This document shows, in pieces, positions 7,838 through 15,488 of a stretch of DNA of 64,000 nucleotides. This DNA comes from Caulobacter segnis. Its GTDB lineage: Bacteria; Pseudomonadota; Alphaproteobacteria; Caulobacterales; Caulobacteraceae. The first letter of the stretch is position 1, and each line of letters starts with the position of its first letter. Under the pieces are notes generated by a model. The model did not search any database. It saw only the letters and a program-made list of their open reading frames with translations, and was not told the DNA's origin. The position numbers were made by a program, and so were the translations under genes. The stretch covers positions 3,410,001 through 3,474,000 of the forward strand of contig NZ_CP096040.1 of the NCBI RefSeq assembly GCF_023935105.1, written 5' to 3'.

Positions 7838-8991
7838 TGCCTTTCGACTCCACGAACGCCGACCTTCAGGTCATTCCGGTCAAGACGCCGGACGAGCTGA
7901 AGCGCTTCATCGCCCTGCCCGCGCGGCTGAACGCCAAGGATCCGAACTGGATCACGCCGCTGTTCATGGAGCGCACCGACGCCCTGACGCCGAAGACCAA
8001 CCCGTTCTTCGCCCACGCCGAGGTTCAGCTGTTTCTGGCCACGCGCGGCGGCCGCGACGTCGGGCGGATCAGCGCCCAGATCGACCAATTGACGCCGCAG
8101 CCCGCGCCCGGCCGCCTGGACGGCCATTTCGGCATGATCGCGGCCGAGGACGACGCGGCCGTGTTCCAGATCCTGTTCCGCACGGCCGAGGACTGGCTGC
8201 GCGCTCGCGGCCGCACCCATGCGGTCGGGCCGTTCAACCTGTCGGTCAACGAAGAGCTGGGCCTGCTGGTGCATGGGTTCGACACCCCGCCGATGGTCAT
8301 GATGGGCCACGACCCGGCCTACGCCGGCAAGCGCGTCGAGGAGCAGGGCTACGCCAAGGCCAAGGACATCTTCGCCTATCGCGCGGACGAGACCGGCGAC
8401 ATCCCCGAGATCGCCCAGCGCCGCGTCAAGCGCGGCCTGCCCGCGGGCGTGGTCCTGCGCCAACTGGACATGAAGCGCTACGACGAGGAGGTCCAGACGC
8501 TGACGGACATCCTCAACGACGCCTGGAAGGACAATTGGGGCTTCACCGCCACCACGGAGGCCGAGACCGCCCAACTGGGCAAGGCCCTCAAGCAGGTCAT
8601 CGACAAGCGCCTGATCTGGTTCGCCGAGATCGACGGCGAGGCCGCCGGCGTGGTGGTCTTCCTGCCCAACGTCAACGAGGCGATCGCCGACCTGAAGGGC
8701 AAACTGCTGCCGTTCGGCTGGGCCAAGCTGCTATGGCGCTTGAAGGTCAAGGGCGTGAAGTCGGCCCGCATCCCGCTGATGGGCGTGAAGCGCAAGTTCT
8801 CGACCACCCAGCGCGGCCGCATGCTGCCGTTCTGGATGATGAAGGCCAGCCGCGATATGGCGATGAGCCTCGGCTACAATCGCTACGAAATCTCGTGGGT
8901 CCTCGAGGACAACAAGGCCATGTGCCACATCGCCGAGAACGTCGGCGGCACGCACTACAAGACCTACCGGATCTACGAGAAGGCGCTTTGA
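7837..8991 (+). CDS. bcerS: Bacterial ceramide synthase-like N-acyltransferase
   Basis: A 384-residue acyl-CoA N-acyltransferase-fold protein. It starts MPFDSTNADLQV behind a strong GGAGGGG ribosome-binding site, overlapping the permease stop (TGATG). Recognisable stretches include GPFNLSVNEELGLLVHGFDTPPMVMMGH, a central LKQVIDKRLIWFAEIDGEAAGVVVFLPN acyltransferase strand region, and NRYEISWVLEDNKAMCHIAENVGG near the end. It matches my recollection of the Caulobacter protein that acylates the long-chain base amine (bcerS), and the linkage to spt in the same order supports this. Likely cytosolic or peripheral to the membrane. Confidence 0.8.
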   Translation: MPFDSTNADLQVIPVKTPDELKRFIALPARLNAKDPNWITPLFMERTDALTPKTNPFFAHAEVQLFLATRGGRDVGRISAQIDQLTPQPAPGRLDGHFGMIAAEDDAAVFQILFRTAEDWLRARGRTHAVGPFNLSVNEELGLLVHGFDTPPMVMMGHDPAYAGKRVEEQGYAKAKDIFAYRADETGDIPEIAQRRVKRGLPAGVVLRQLDMKRYDEEVQTLTDILNDAWKDNWGFTATTEAETAQLGKALKQVIDKRLIWFAEIDGEAAGVVVFLPNVNEAIADLKGKLLPFGWAKLLWRLKVKGVKSARIPLMGVKRKFSTTQRGRMLPFWMMKASRDMAMSLGYNRYEISWVLEDNKAMCHIAENVGGTHYKTYRIYEKAL

Positions 8992-9752
8992 CCGCTTTCA
9001 AAGCGCTGATCCTTGCGGGCTCGCGCGGCGGCGAGGTCGATCCGGCCGCCGCCTACGCGGGCGTCGGCCACAAGGGCCTGATCGTGCTGCAAGGCCGGAC
9101 CCTGCTGGCCCGCGTGCTGGGCGCGGTCGAGGCCGCCGGCGCCGAGACGATCGGCGTCTCGGCCAATGACGCGGCGATCCGTTCGGCCTTGGCGGGGTCT
9201 CGAGCCGTGATCCTGCCGCCCTCGGCCGGTCCCAGCCAGAGCGTCGCCGATGGCGCGTCCACCCTGGGCTTCCCGCTGATCGTCACCACGGTCGACCACG
9301 CCCTGCTGCAGCCCGAGTGGATCACGCGGTTCCTGGCCGACACGCCCGCCTCTGCCGACGTCGCCGTGCTGCTGGCGTCGGAGGATCGCGTGCGGGCCGC
9401 CGCGCCGCAGACCAAGCGGACGTATCTCAAGTTCCGCGACGGCCGCTATTCGGGCTGCAACCTCTTCCTGCTGCGCAACGAGAACGCCCTGAAGGTCATC
9501 GCCGTCTGGCGCAAGGTCGAGGCCCTGCGCAAGCAACCCTGGAAGATCGCGGCGATGCTGGGGCCCGGCTTCCTGATCCGCTACGCCCTGGGCCTGCTGA
9601 CCCTGGACCAGGCCGTGGCGCGCCTGGGCCGGCTGGCCGGCGTCGAGGCCGCGGCGGTGCGGGCGCACGACGGCCTGGCGGCCGTGGACGTGGATAAGCC
9701 GTCGGACCTGGACCTGGTCAGAGATCTGGTCGGAGAGACCATCCCCCAATAG
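8988..9752 (+). CDS. MobA-like/NTP-transferase domain protein
   Basis: A 254-residue single-domain nucleotidyltransferase. The N terminus TAFKALILAGSRGGEVDP is a variant of the LAGGxGxR nucleotide-binding loop, and PLIVTTVDHALLQPEWI holds the likely metal-binding Asp. TTG 8988 overlaps the bcerS stop (TTGA), so this is the last gene of the rightward operon. The family transfers a nucleotide to a phosphorylated sugar, alcohol or cofactor. In context it might activate a lipid head-group precursor, but I cannot name the substrate. It is followed by a long palindrome that likely ends the transcript. Confidence 0.7.
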   Translation: MTAFKALILAGSRGGEVDPAAAYAGVGHKGLIVLQGRTLLARVLGAVEAAGAETIGVSANDAAIRSALAGSRAVILPPSAGPSQSVADGASTLGFPLIVTTVDHALLQPEWITRFLADTPASADVAVLLASEDRVRAAAPQTKRTYLKFRDGRYSGCNLFLLRNENALKVIAVWRKVEALRKQPWKIAAMLGPGFLIRYALGLLTLDQAVARLGRLAGVEAAAVRAHDGLAAVDVDKPSDLDLVRDLVGETIPQ

Positions 9753-9753
9753 C

Positions 9754-9822
9754 GCTCATCCCCGCGAAAGCGGGGACCCAAGCGGCGCGTCAGTATGGGT
9801 CCCCGCTTTCGCGGGGATGAGC
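9754..9822. repeat. 27-bp perfect inverted repeat (REP/terminator-like)
   Basis: Arms 9754-9780 and 9796-9822 are exact inverse complements with a 15-base spacer, beginning GCTCATCCCCGCG. It lies between two convergent genes and starts on the base after the upstream stop codon's second position. Such elements recur at intergenic sites in Caulobacter genomes. It could act as a bidirectional terminator or mRNA stabiliser. No U-tract is present. Confidence 0.8.
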
Positions 9823-9832
9823 GGATGAGGGG

Positions 9833-10597
9833 TTAAGCGGAGATCGCTTCTTTTTCCGCCCACTGCGCCGTCAGCGCGCGGTTGCGGACCAGGTCTTCCG
9901 GGAAGTCCATTTCGGCCCAGTCCAGGCCCTGGATCGAGCGCACGCGCACGACGTCGTGGTTCTGGGCGATCTCGTTGATCACGCTGAGGTACCAGCGCTT
10001 CAGGCCTTCCGGCGTGCGCATGATCGCTTCCAGGGTCTGCACGAACAGGGCCGAACCCTCCTCGTCGAAGCGCAGGAAGCCGATCGACTCGGCGTCGTAC
10101 TGCGTGATCGTCTTGCCGATGGCCCGCAGGGCGTCGCCGTCGGTCAGCACCTTCATGTCGTCGCTGTCGTAGACGCCGTCGTCCTTGCGGTCGACCGTCA
10201 CCGTGATCGGCGCGGCCGGGGCGCTGATCAGGCGTTCGGCGATCGCCGGCTCGAACAGGGTGTCGCCGTTCAGGATCATGAAGGGACCGCCCTTCATCTC
10301 CTCACGCGCCAGCCAACAGGTCGCGAGGTTGTCGGTGACGCTGTAGAACGGGTTGTAGAGCGTGCGGATCGTCATGCCCGGCAGCGACAGACCCGCCACC
10401 TCGGCCTCGACCAGATCAGCGCGGAAGCCGGTGACCACCACCGCCTCGGTCACGCCCGCCTGGTGCAGGTGGCGCAACTGCCACTCCAGCACCGAGCGTC
10501 CGGCCAGTTCGACCAGGCACTTGGGGCGATCGTCGGTCAGCGGCGACAGCCGCTTGCCCTGGCCGGCGCTGAGAATGAGGGTCTTGACCGGCTGCAT
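9833..10597 (-). CDS. Sugar/choline-phosphate nucleotidyltransferase family protein
   Basis: A 254-residue NTP_transferase. The signature LILSAGQGKRLSPLTDDRPKCLVEL (split across residues 7-31) contains the nucleotide-binding loop and the PK catalytic pair, and ILNGDTLF carries the metal-binding Asp. The FYSVTDNLATCWLA segment is typical of LicC-like phosphocholine cytidylyltransferases and relatives that act on small phospho-alcohols. It is encoded leftward, convergent to the preceding operon and divergent from the glycosyltransferase. A head-group-activating role for lipids or surface glycans is plausible but unproven. Two hairpins lie in its untranslated leader. Confidence 0.8.
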   Translation of the reverse strand: MQPVKTLILSAGQGKRLSPLTDDRPKCLVELAGRSVLEWQLRHLHQAGVTEAVVVTGFRADLVEAEVAGLSLPGMTIRTLYNPFYSVTDNLATCWLAREEMKGGPFMILNGDTLFEPAIAERLISAPAAPITVTVDRKDDGVYDSDDMKVLTDGDALRAIGKTITQYDAESIGFLRFDEEGSALFVQTLEAIMRTPEGLKRWYLSVINEIAQNHDVVRVRSIQGLDWAEMDFPEDLVRNRALTAQWAEKEAISA

Positions 10598-10973
10598 GAC
10601 GTTTCGAAATCTCGCTGGGTTCGGGGCGACTTCGCCCCGACTAGGAATCGTTGGACCGCGACCCTGGCGGTCGCGAGCGCATAACTGAGCACGAACCGGC
10701 CTCTCGGCAAGTCCGCGTGGACCGTCAAAAGCCGGTCATGACGCCGCGGCGCAAGCCCCCGCCGCGCTTTTTCGACGAGCGCGTCCAATCGGTAACGTCG
10801 AGGGCGCGCAAAACTCGGCTGCTCGCCATGGTTCAGCTTGGGTTCAGCTTGACCTGAAGATTGTCCGCCTAACGACCGAGGCGCCCCTTCCGGAAACTGA
10901 ACCATTCCACCATATGCCCATTGTCATGTGGAGGATTGGGCGGGGGCCTCGGAGTGCAATTTACGGAGGCGTC
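10598..10973. other. Divergent intergenic region, structured leader
   Basis: About 375 bases without a convincing gene, between a leftward nucleotidyltransferase and a rightward glycosyltransferase. It holds two hairpins near the leftward gene, a tandem GGTTCAGCTT repeat (10830-10839, 10841-10850), and a TTGACC at 10849-10854 that could be part of a rightward -35 region. No clear -10 was seen. Short open frames here have no family features. Confidence 0.5.
10621..10675 (-). promoter_or_regulatory. Two tandem hairpins in 5' leader of nucleotidyltransferase gene
   Basis: The first hairpin is a perfect 9-bp stem (10621-10629 with 10632-10640, two-base loop). The second is a 7-bp stem (10657-10663 with 10669-10675). 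Both fall 24-78 bases upstream of the ATG at 10597, so they are probably transcribed. No anti-terminator or known riboswitch consensus was recognised. Confidence 0.4.
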
Positions 10974-12191
10974 GTGCAGCTCGCGGAAAGATCCATTCGT
11001 CAGCCCGCTGAAGGAAAGCCAGCCGAAGGTCTGCGCCTGGCCTTGTTCTCCGGGAACTACAACTACACCCGCGATGGCTCCAACCAGGCCCTCAATCGCC
11101 TGGCGGCGTATCTGATCGACGAAGGCGCCGAGGTCCGCGTCTATTCGCCCACGACCGACACGCCGGCCTTCGAGCCCGCGGGAGACCTCGTCTCGGCGCC
11201 GTCGATCGCGATCCCCGGCCGCGGCGAGTACCGGCTGGCTCTGGGCCTGACCCGCGCCTTGCGCGCCGACCTCGCCCAGTTCAAGCCGACGGCGGTCCAC
11301 CTGTCCGCGCCCGACCTGCTGGGCGCGCAAGCCGGCAAGTGGGCGCGCCGTCAGGGCCTGCCGCTGGTCGCCAGCCTGCATACGCGGTTCGAGACCTACC
11401 TTTCCTACTACGGCCTCGACTGGCTGCGTCCCAGCGCCGAGCGCTATCTAGACGCCTTCTATCGCCGCTGCGACCGGGTGCTGGCGCCCAACGCCCCGAT
11501 CGCCGACCTGCTGCGCCAGCAAGGCCTCAGTGGTGAGGGCATGGGCGAGCGGGTCGCGGTCTGGGGCCGGGGCGTCGATCGCGAGCGCTTCTCGCCGGCC
11601 CGCCGCGACAGCGCCTGGCGCCAGGCGATGGGGATCGCCGACAACGAGATCGTCGTCGCCTTCCTGGGTCGCCTGGTCATGGAAAAGGGCTTGGACGTCC
11701 TGTCAGAAACCATGACCTGCCTGCGCGGCCAGCCGATCCGCCCGCTGATCATCGGCGACGGCCCGGCGCGCGCCTTCGTGGAGGAACGGCTGCCCGAGGC
11801 GATCTTCACCGGCCATCTGGACGGCGAGGCCCTGGGCCGCGCGGTGTCCAGCGCGGACATCCTGTTCAATCCCAGTCTGACCGAGGCCTTCGGCAACGCC
11901 ACGTTGGAAGGCATGGCCGCCGGCCTGGCGGTGCTATGCCCCCGCGCCCCCAGCACCAGCGCCCTGATCGCCGACGGCCAGGACGGGGTTCTGGCCCCTC
12001 GGCCTGACGCGGAGGCCTATGCGGCCGGCATCCAGGCGCTGATCAACGAGCCGATGCGCCGTCTGCGCCTGGGTCGCGCCGCCCGCGCGTCCAGCGCCCG
12101 CTACGACTGGAGCGCCATCTGCGCCTCGGTGCTGGACGTCTATCGCGACCTCGGCGCGGCTCCGGCCCTGCGGACGCGCTCGGCGGCATGA
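10974..12191 (+). CDS. GT4-type glycosyltransferase
   Basis: A 405-residue GT-B glycosyltransferase. The N-terminal domain begins LRLALFSGNYNYTRDGSNQALNRL, and the C-terminal Rossmann domain has VAFLGRLVMEKGLD, LIIGDGPAR and the donor-binding EX7E-like stretch FNPSLTEAFGNATLEGMAAG. This is the layout of retaining GT4 enzymes that glycosylate lipids such as phosphatidylinositol or glucuronosyl-lipids. GTG 10974 follows a GGAGG at 10965-10969; ATG 10914 or 10926 are alternatives with poorer signals. The next gene starts within its stop (ATGA). A glycolipid product of the sphingolipid locus is inference. Confidence 0.8.
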   Translation: MQLAERSIRQPAEGKPAEGLRLALFSGNYNYTRDGSNQALNRLAAYLIDEGAEVRVYSPTTDTPAFEPAGDLVSAPSIAIPGRGEYRLALGLTRALRADLAQFKPTAVHLSAPDLLGAQAGKWARRQGLPLVASLHTRFETYLSYYGLDWLRPSAERYLDAFYRRCDRVLAPNAPIADLLRQQGLSGEGMGERVAVWGRGVDRERFSPARRDSAWRQAMGIADNEIVVAFLGRLVMEKGLDVLSETMTCLRGQPIRPLIIGDGPARAFVEERLPEAIFTGHLDGEALGRAVSSADILFNPSLTEAFGNATLEGMAAGLAVLCPRAPSTSALIADGQDGVLAPRPDAEAYAAGIQALINEPMRRLRLGRAARASSARYDWSAICASVLDVYRDLGAAPALRTRSAA

Positions 12192-13198
12192 CGGCAGATA
12201 GCGGCATGGCGACGGCGGCCGGCGCGAAGCCATCGCCCTGGCGGGGTTGGCTGTTGACGGCCGGCATCGGCCTGCTGGCGGTGTTCCTGGCCACGCACGG
12301 GGTCGGCGCCGTGCGCGAGATCGTGGCCCAGGTCGGCTGGCAGGCGGTGCTGGTCGTCCTGGCTCACCTGCCCGTGACCTTCCTGGCCATGGTCGGCTGG
12401 CAGGTGCTGCTGCCCCCGGATCGCCGGCCGTCGATGGGTTTCCTGTTCCGCGTCCGCCTGATCAAGGAGGCCGTCAACGCCCTCCTCCCCGTCGCCCAGG
12501 TCGGCGGCGATGTGGTGCGGGCCAAGCTGTCGGTCCGCAACGGCCTGACCCTGGCCGAGGCCACCGCCAGCTGCGTCGTCGACGTGCTGACCGGCACGGT
12601 CGGCCTGGTCCTGTTCGTCCTGACCAGCCTTGTGGTGGCCATGGTCACGCTGCATGACCCGCGCCTGGCCCAGGCGGGCCTGGCCTTGGTGGGGATCGTC
12701 GCGGCCATCGCCGCCGCGCTGTACGTCGCCCACAAGGCGGGCGTCGGCCGTCGGGTCGGCCAGTTCTCGCAGCGCTGGACAGCCATAGCCGGCCGCGTCG
12801 GCGAGTTGGGCGACGCCTTCCGGGGCATCGGCCGCCAGCGCGCCAACCTGTTCGCTTCCTGGGCCTGGCACATGGCCGCCTGGATCGCCGGGGCGTTCGA
12901 GACCTATGTCTCGATGTGGGCCCTGGGCCTCAACCCCACCCTGATGCAGGCCCTGATCGTCGAGGGCCTGGCCCAGACGGCCAAGGTCGTCGGCTTCGCG
13001 ATTCCCGGCGCCCTGGGCGTGCAGGAAGGCGGCTACCTGCTGCTGGGCGGGGCCTTGGGCCTGACGCCCGACCAGGCGCTGGCCCTGTCGCTGCTACGGC
13101 GCCTGCGCGAACTCACCTTGGGCGCCGTCGGCCTGGTGCTCTGGCGCGCGACGCGGCCCGAACCCGTTACGGCGTCTCCAGAGCCGGCCAAGGCTTAA
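12188..13198 (+). CDS. LPTM-type integral membrane protein (lysylphosphatidylglycerol synthase TM domain/HpnL-like)
   Basis: A 336-residue polytopic membrane protein with about eight hydrophobic segments. Family-typical stretches are RLIKEAVNALLPVAQVGGDVVRAKL, VEGLAQTAKVVGFAIPGALGVQEGGYLLLGGALG and the C-terminal ALSLLRRLRELTLGAVGLVLW. Members of this UPF0104/LPTM family include flippase-like and HpnL-like proteins that act on lipids. It overlaps the glycosyltransferase by 4 bases, so the pair probably works together, perhaps making and translocating a glycolipid. There is no aminoacyl-transfer domain. Confidence 0.8.
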   Translation: MTADSGMATAAGAKPSPWRGWLLTAGIGLLAVFLATHGVGAVREIVAQVGWQAVLVVLAHLPVTFLAMVGWQVLLPPDRRPSMGFLFRVRLIKEAVNALLPVAQVGGDVVRAKLSVRNGLTLAEATASCVVDVLTGTVGLVLFVLTSLVVAMVTLHDPRLAQAGLALVGIVAAIAAALYVAHKAGVGRRVGQFSQRWTAIAGRVGELGDAFRGIGRQRANLFASWAWHMAAWIAGAFETYVSMWALGLNPTLMQALIVEGLAQTAKVVGFAIPGALGVQEGGYLLLGGALGLTPDQALALSLLRRLRELTLGAVGLVLWRATRPEPVTASPEPAKA

Positions 13199-13209
13199 AT
13201 CCCATATTG

Positions 13210-13224
13210 CAGGATATTATCCTG
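13210..13224. promoter_or_regulatory. Perfect 15-bp palindrome, candidate operator of the RG-I cassette
   Basis: CAGGATATTATCCTG is a perfect palindrome about the central T, in an AT-rich island in otherwise GC-rich DNA, 74 bases before the acetylesterase ATG at 13298. Position and symmetry suggest a repressor or activator site; the protein that binds it is not identified. Confidence 0.5.
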
Positions 13225-13297
13225 TATTTTGGCATTGAACCCCTCCCCTGGCGGCGCTACCAAGTTCCTCGGACTCTGCACGCGAAAGGGAGGCGGC

Positions 13298-14521
13298 ATG
13301 ATCCTGGATCGGCGCACGCTGCTGGCTGGCCTGGTTCTCGCGCCCAGCGCCGCGCTCGCCAGGGAGGACGCCCCCGTGTGGGCCTTCGATTTCACCACAT
13401 CCACGATCGGCCCCTATGACCCGGCCATCGGCCACGGCTTCGAGCCGGGTCCCGGTCGTCTGTTCTCGGTGAAGGTTCCGGAGGGCGACTATCGCGTCAC
13501 CCTCGACCTGGGTGGCGACAAGGCCTCAGAGACCACGGTCAAGGCCGAGTCCCGGCGGTTGATGCTGGAGACCGTCCGCGTCGGCGCCCGCAAGACCGAG
13601 ACCCGGACCATCGTCGTCAATGTCCGCCGGCCCGAGCTGGCCCCGCCGCCGGTCAATGCGCCGGGCGGCAAGCGGGTGGCGCTGAACGCTCGCGAAGACG
13701 GCGCCTATGACTGGGACGACAAGCTGACCCTGGAGTTCTGCGGCCCGACCGCCGCCGTACGACGGCTGAAGATCGAGCCCGTCACCGTCCCAACCGTGTT
13801 CCTGGCCGGCGATTCCACCGTCACCGACCAGCGCTTCGAGCCCGCCGCCGGCTGGGGCCAGATGCTGCCGCGCTTCTTCAAGCCCGACCTGTCGGTGTCC
13901 AACGAGGCCGAGTCCGGCGAGACCCTGAAGGCCTTCCTGGTCGAGCGGCGGCTGGACAAGATCCTCAGCCGGATCAAGCGCGGCGACTGGCTGCTGATCC
14001 AGTTCGGCCACAACGACCAGAAGGCCAACTGGCCCCAGACCTATGTCGAGGCCGCCACCACCTATCGCGACTATCTGCGCGCCTATGTCGGCGAGGCCCG
14101 GCTGCGCGGCGCGACGCCGGTGCTGGTGACCTCCATGCATCGCCGCAAGTTCGACGCGGCCGGCAAGATCGTGAACACCCACGGCGACTATCCGCAGGCC
14201 GTGCGCGAGACGGCCCAGGCCCTGGGCGTCCCGCTGATCGACCTGCACGCGATGAGCGCGGCCTTCTACGAGGCCCTCGGCCCCGACAACGCCTGGAAGG
14301 CCTTCAACGACGGCGGCAAGGACGCCACCCACCACAACAACTACGGCGCCTATCAGCTGGCGCGATGCGTGGTCGAAGGCATCCGGGCCCATGTCCCCGA
14401 TCTCGCGGCCCACCTCGCGACCGACCTGCCCCCGTTCGATCCGGCCAAGCCACCCGCGCCCGAGACCTTCGCCGTGCCCGCCAGCGCCGCCTCCAGCCAG
14501 GAGATCCCCCGTGGGAACTAG
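13298..14521 (+). CDS. Rhamnogalacturonan acetylesterase (SGNH/GDSL, CE12-like)
   Basis: A 407-residue exported esterase. Twin-arginine-type signal MILDRRTLLAGLVLAPSAALA, then a beta-rich N-terminal domain (about 25-155), then the SGNH hydrolase: FLAGDSTVTDQ (nucleophile Ser, near residue 171), ESGET, FGHNDQK and the C-terminal DATHHNNYG Asp/His pair. It removes acetyl groups from galacturonic acid in rhamnogalacturonan. ATG 13298 has a GGGAGG ribosome-binding site. It is the first of four overlapping rightward genes. A second CE12-like enzyme lies at 30378-31148. Confidence 0.9.
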   Translation: MILDRRTLLAGLVLAPSAALAREDAPVWAFDFTTSTIGPYDPAIGHGFEPGPGRLFSVKVPEGDYRVTLDLGGDKASETTVKAESRRLMLETVRVGARKTETRTIVVNVRRPELAPPPVNAPGGKRVALNAREDGAYDWDDKLTLEFCGPTAAVRRLKIEPVTVPTVFLAGDSTVTDQRFEPAAGWGQMLPRFFKPDLSVSNEAESGETLKAFLVERRLDKILSRIKRGDWLLIQFGHNDQKANWPQTYVEAATTYRDYLRAYVGEARLRGATPVLVTSMHRRKFDAAGKIVNTHGDYPQAVRETAQALGVPLIDLHAMSAAFYEALGPDNAWKAFNDGGKDATHHNNYGAYQLARCVVEGIRAHVPDLAAHLATDLPPFDPAKPPAPETFAVPASAASSQEIPRGN

Positions 14522-15488
14522 AGTGGAAACCGACCGCCGCGCCCTGCTGGGCCTGGCCGCCGGCCTGATGGCCGCGCCCGCCCTGGCTCGCGCCGCCGAA
14601 GCCGCCGCCTCGCCCGTCGAGACGGTCGACCTGTGGCCTGGGGCCGCGCCGGGCGGCGAAAAGGTCACCGTCACCGAGCAGGTCATCCTGCGCACGCCGG
14701 GCGGCGATCCCAACGACACCGCCTTCCTGAACGTGACCAAGCCCTGGCTGACCATGCGCCGGCCGGCCAAGCCCAATGGCGCGGCGGTGCTGATGATCCC
14801 GGGCGGCGGCTATGTCCGCGTGGCCGTGGGCAAGAACGGCGGGCCGATCGACGCCTGGCTGGCCAGCCTGGGGATCACCGCCTTCGTCATGGACTACCGC
14901 CTGCCCGCCGACGGCTGGGCGGCCGGGCCGGACGTCGCCCTGCAGGACGCCCAGCGGGCCATGCGCCTGATCCGCGCCCGCGCCCCGTCCCTGGGCGTCG
15001 ATCCCGCCAAGGTGGCGGCGATCGGCTTCTCGGCGGGCGGTCACGTCGCGGCGCGCCTCTCCACCCAGTTCGGCCGCGAGACCTACGCGCCGGTGGACGA
15101 GGCCGACCAACTGCCGACCCGGCCCTTCGCGGCCGGCCTGTTCTATCCGGTGATCACGGGAACCCTGCCCTATGCGCATGGCCAGTCGGTGAAGCAACTG
15201 GTGGGCGCCAACCCAACCGAGGCCCAGCGCCAAGCCGTATCGGCCGAGCAGCACGTGCCCGCCGACACGCCGCCGACCTTCATCGCCGCTGCCGCCGACG
15301 ACAAGGTCGTGCCGGTCGAGAACAGCGTCCTGATGTGGCAGGCCCTGCGCGCCCGGAAGATCCCGGTCGAGATGCACCTGCAGGAGGTCGGCGGCCACGG
15401 ATTCGGGCTCAAGGACCGCGAGGGCAATCTGGCTCCATCGATGATCGCCCTGGACGCCTTCTTCAAGCGCCACGGCCTCTACGCGTGA
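14511..15488 (+). CDS. Alpha/beta-hydrolase (BD-FAE-like acetyl/xylan esterase)
   Basis: A 325-residue exported esterase. GTG 14511 is preceded by AGGAG at 14499-14503 and overlaps the stop of the upstream gene; GTG 14523 is an alternative. Twin-arginine-like signal (ETDRRALLGLAAG ... ALARA). The hydrolase core shows the oxyanion stretch VLMIPGGGYVRVA, the nucleophile elbow IGFSAGGHVAARL, DDKVVPVENS (acid) and EVGGHGFGL (His). Secreted enzymes of this type deacetylate plant polysaccharides, consistent with a neighbouring CE12 enzyme and GH28. Exact specificity is open. Confidence 0.85.
   Translation: MGTRVETDRRALLGLAAGLMAAPALARAAEAAASPVETVDLWPGAAPGGEKVTVTEQVILRTPGGDPNDTAFLNVTKPWLTMRRPAKPNGAAVLMIPGGGYVRVAVGKNGGPIDAWLASLGITAFVMDYRLPADGWAAGPDVALQDAQRAMRLIRARAPSLGVDPAKVAAIGFSAGGHVAARLSTQFGRETYAPVDEADQLPTRPFAAGLFYPVITGTLPYAHGQSVKQLVGANPTEAQRQAVSAEQHVPADTPPTFIAAAADDKVVPVENSVLMWQALRARKIPVEMHLQEVGGHGFGLKDREGNLAPSMIALDAFFKRHGLYA

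Noticed and set aside
9754..9822. Possible CRISPR repeat
   Set aside because: Only one inverted pair with a 15-base spacer, no direct repeats or cas genes.
10651..10857. 68-codon open frame in the divergent gap
   Set aside because: Arg-rich, no ribosome-binding site, overlaps the leader hairpins; likely non-coding.
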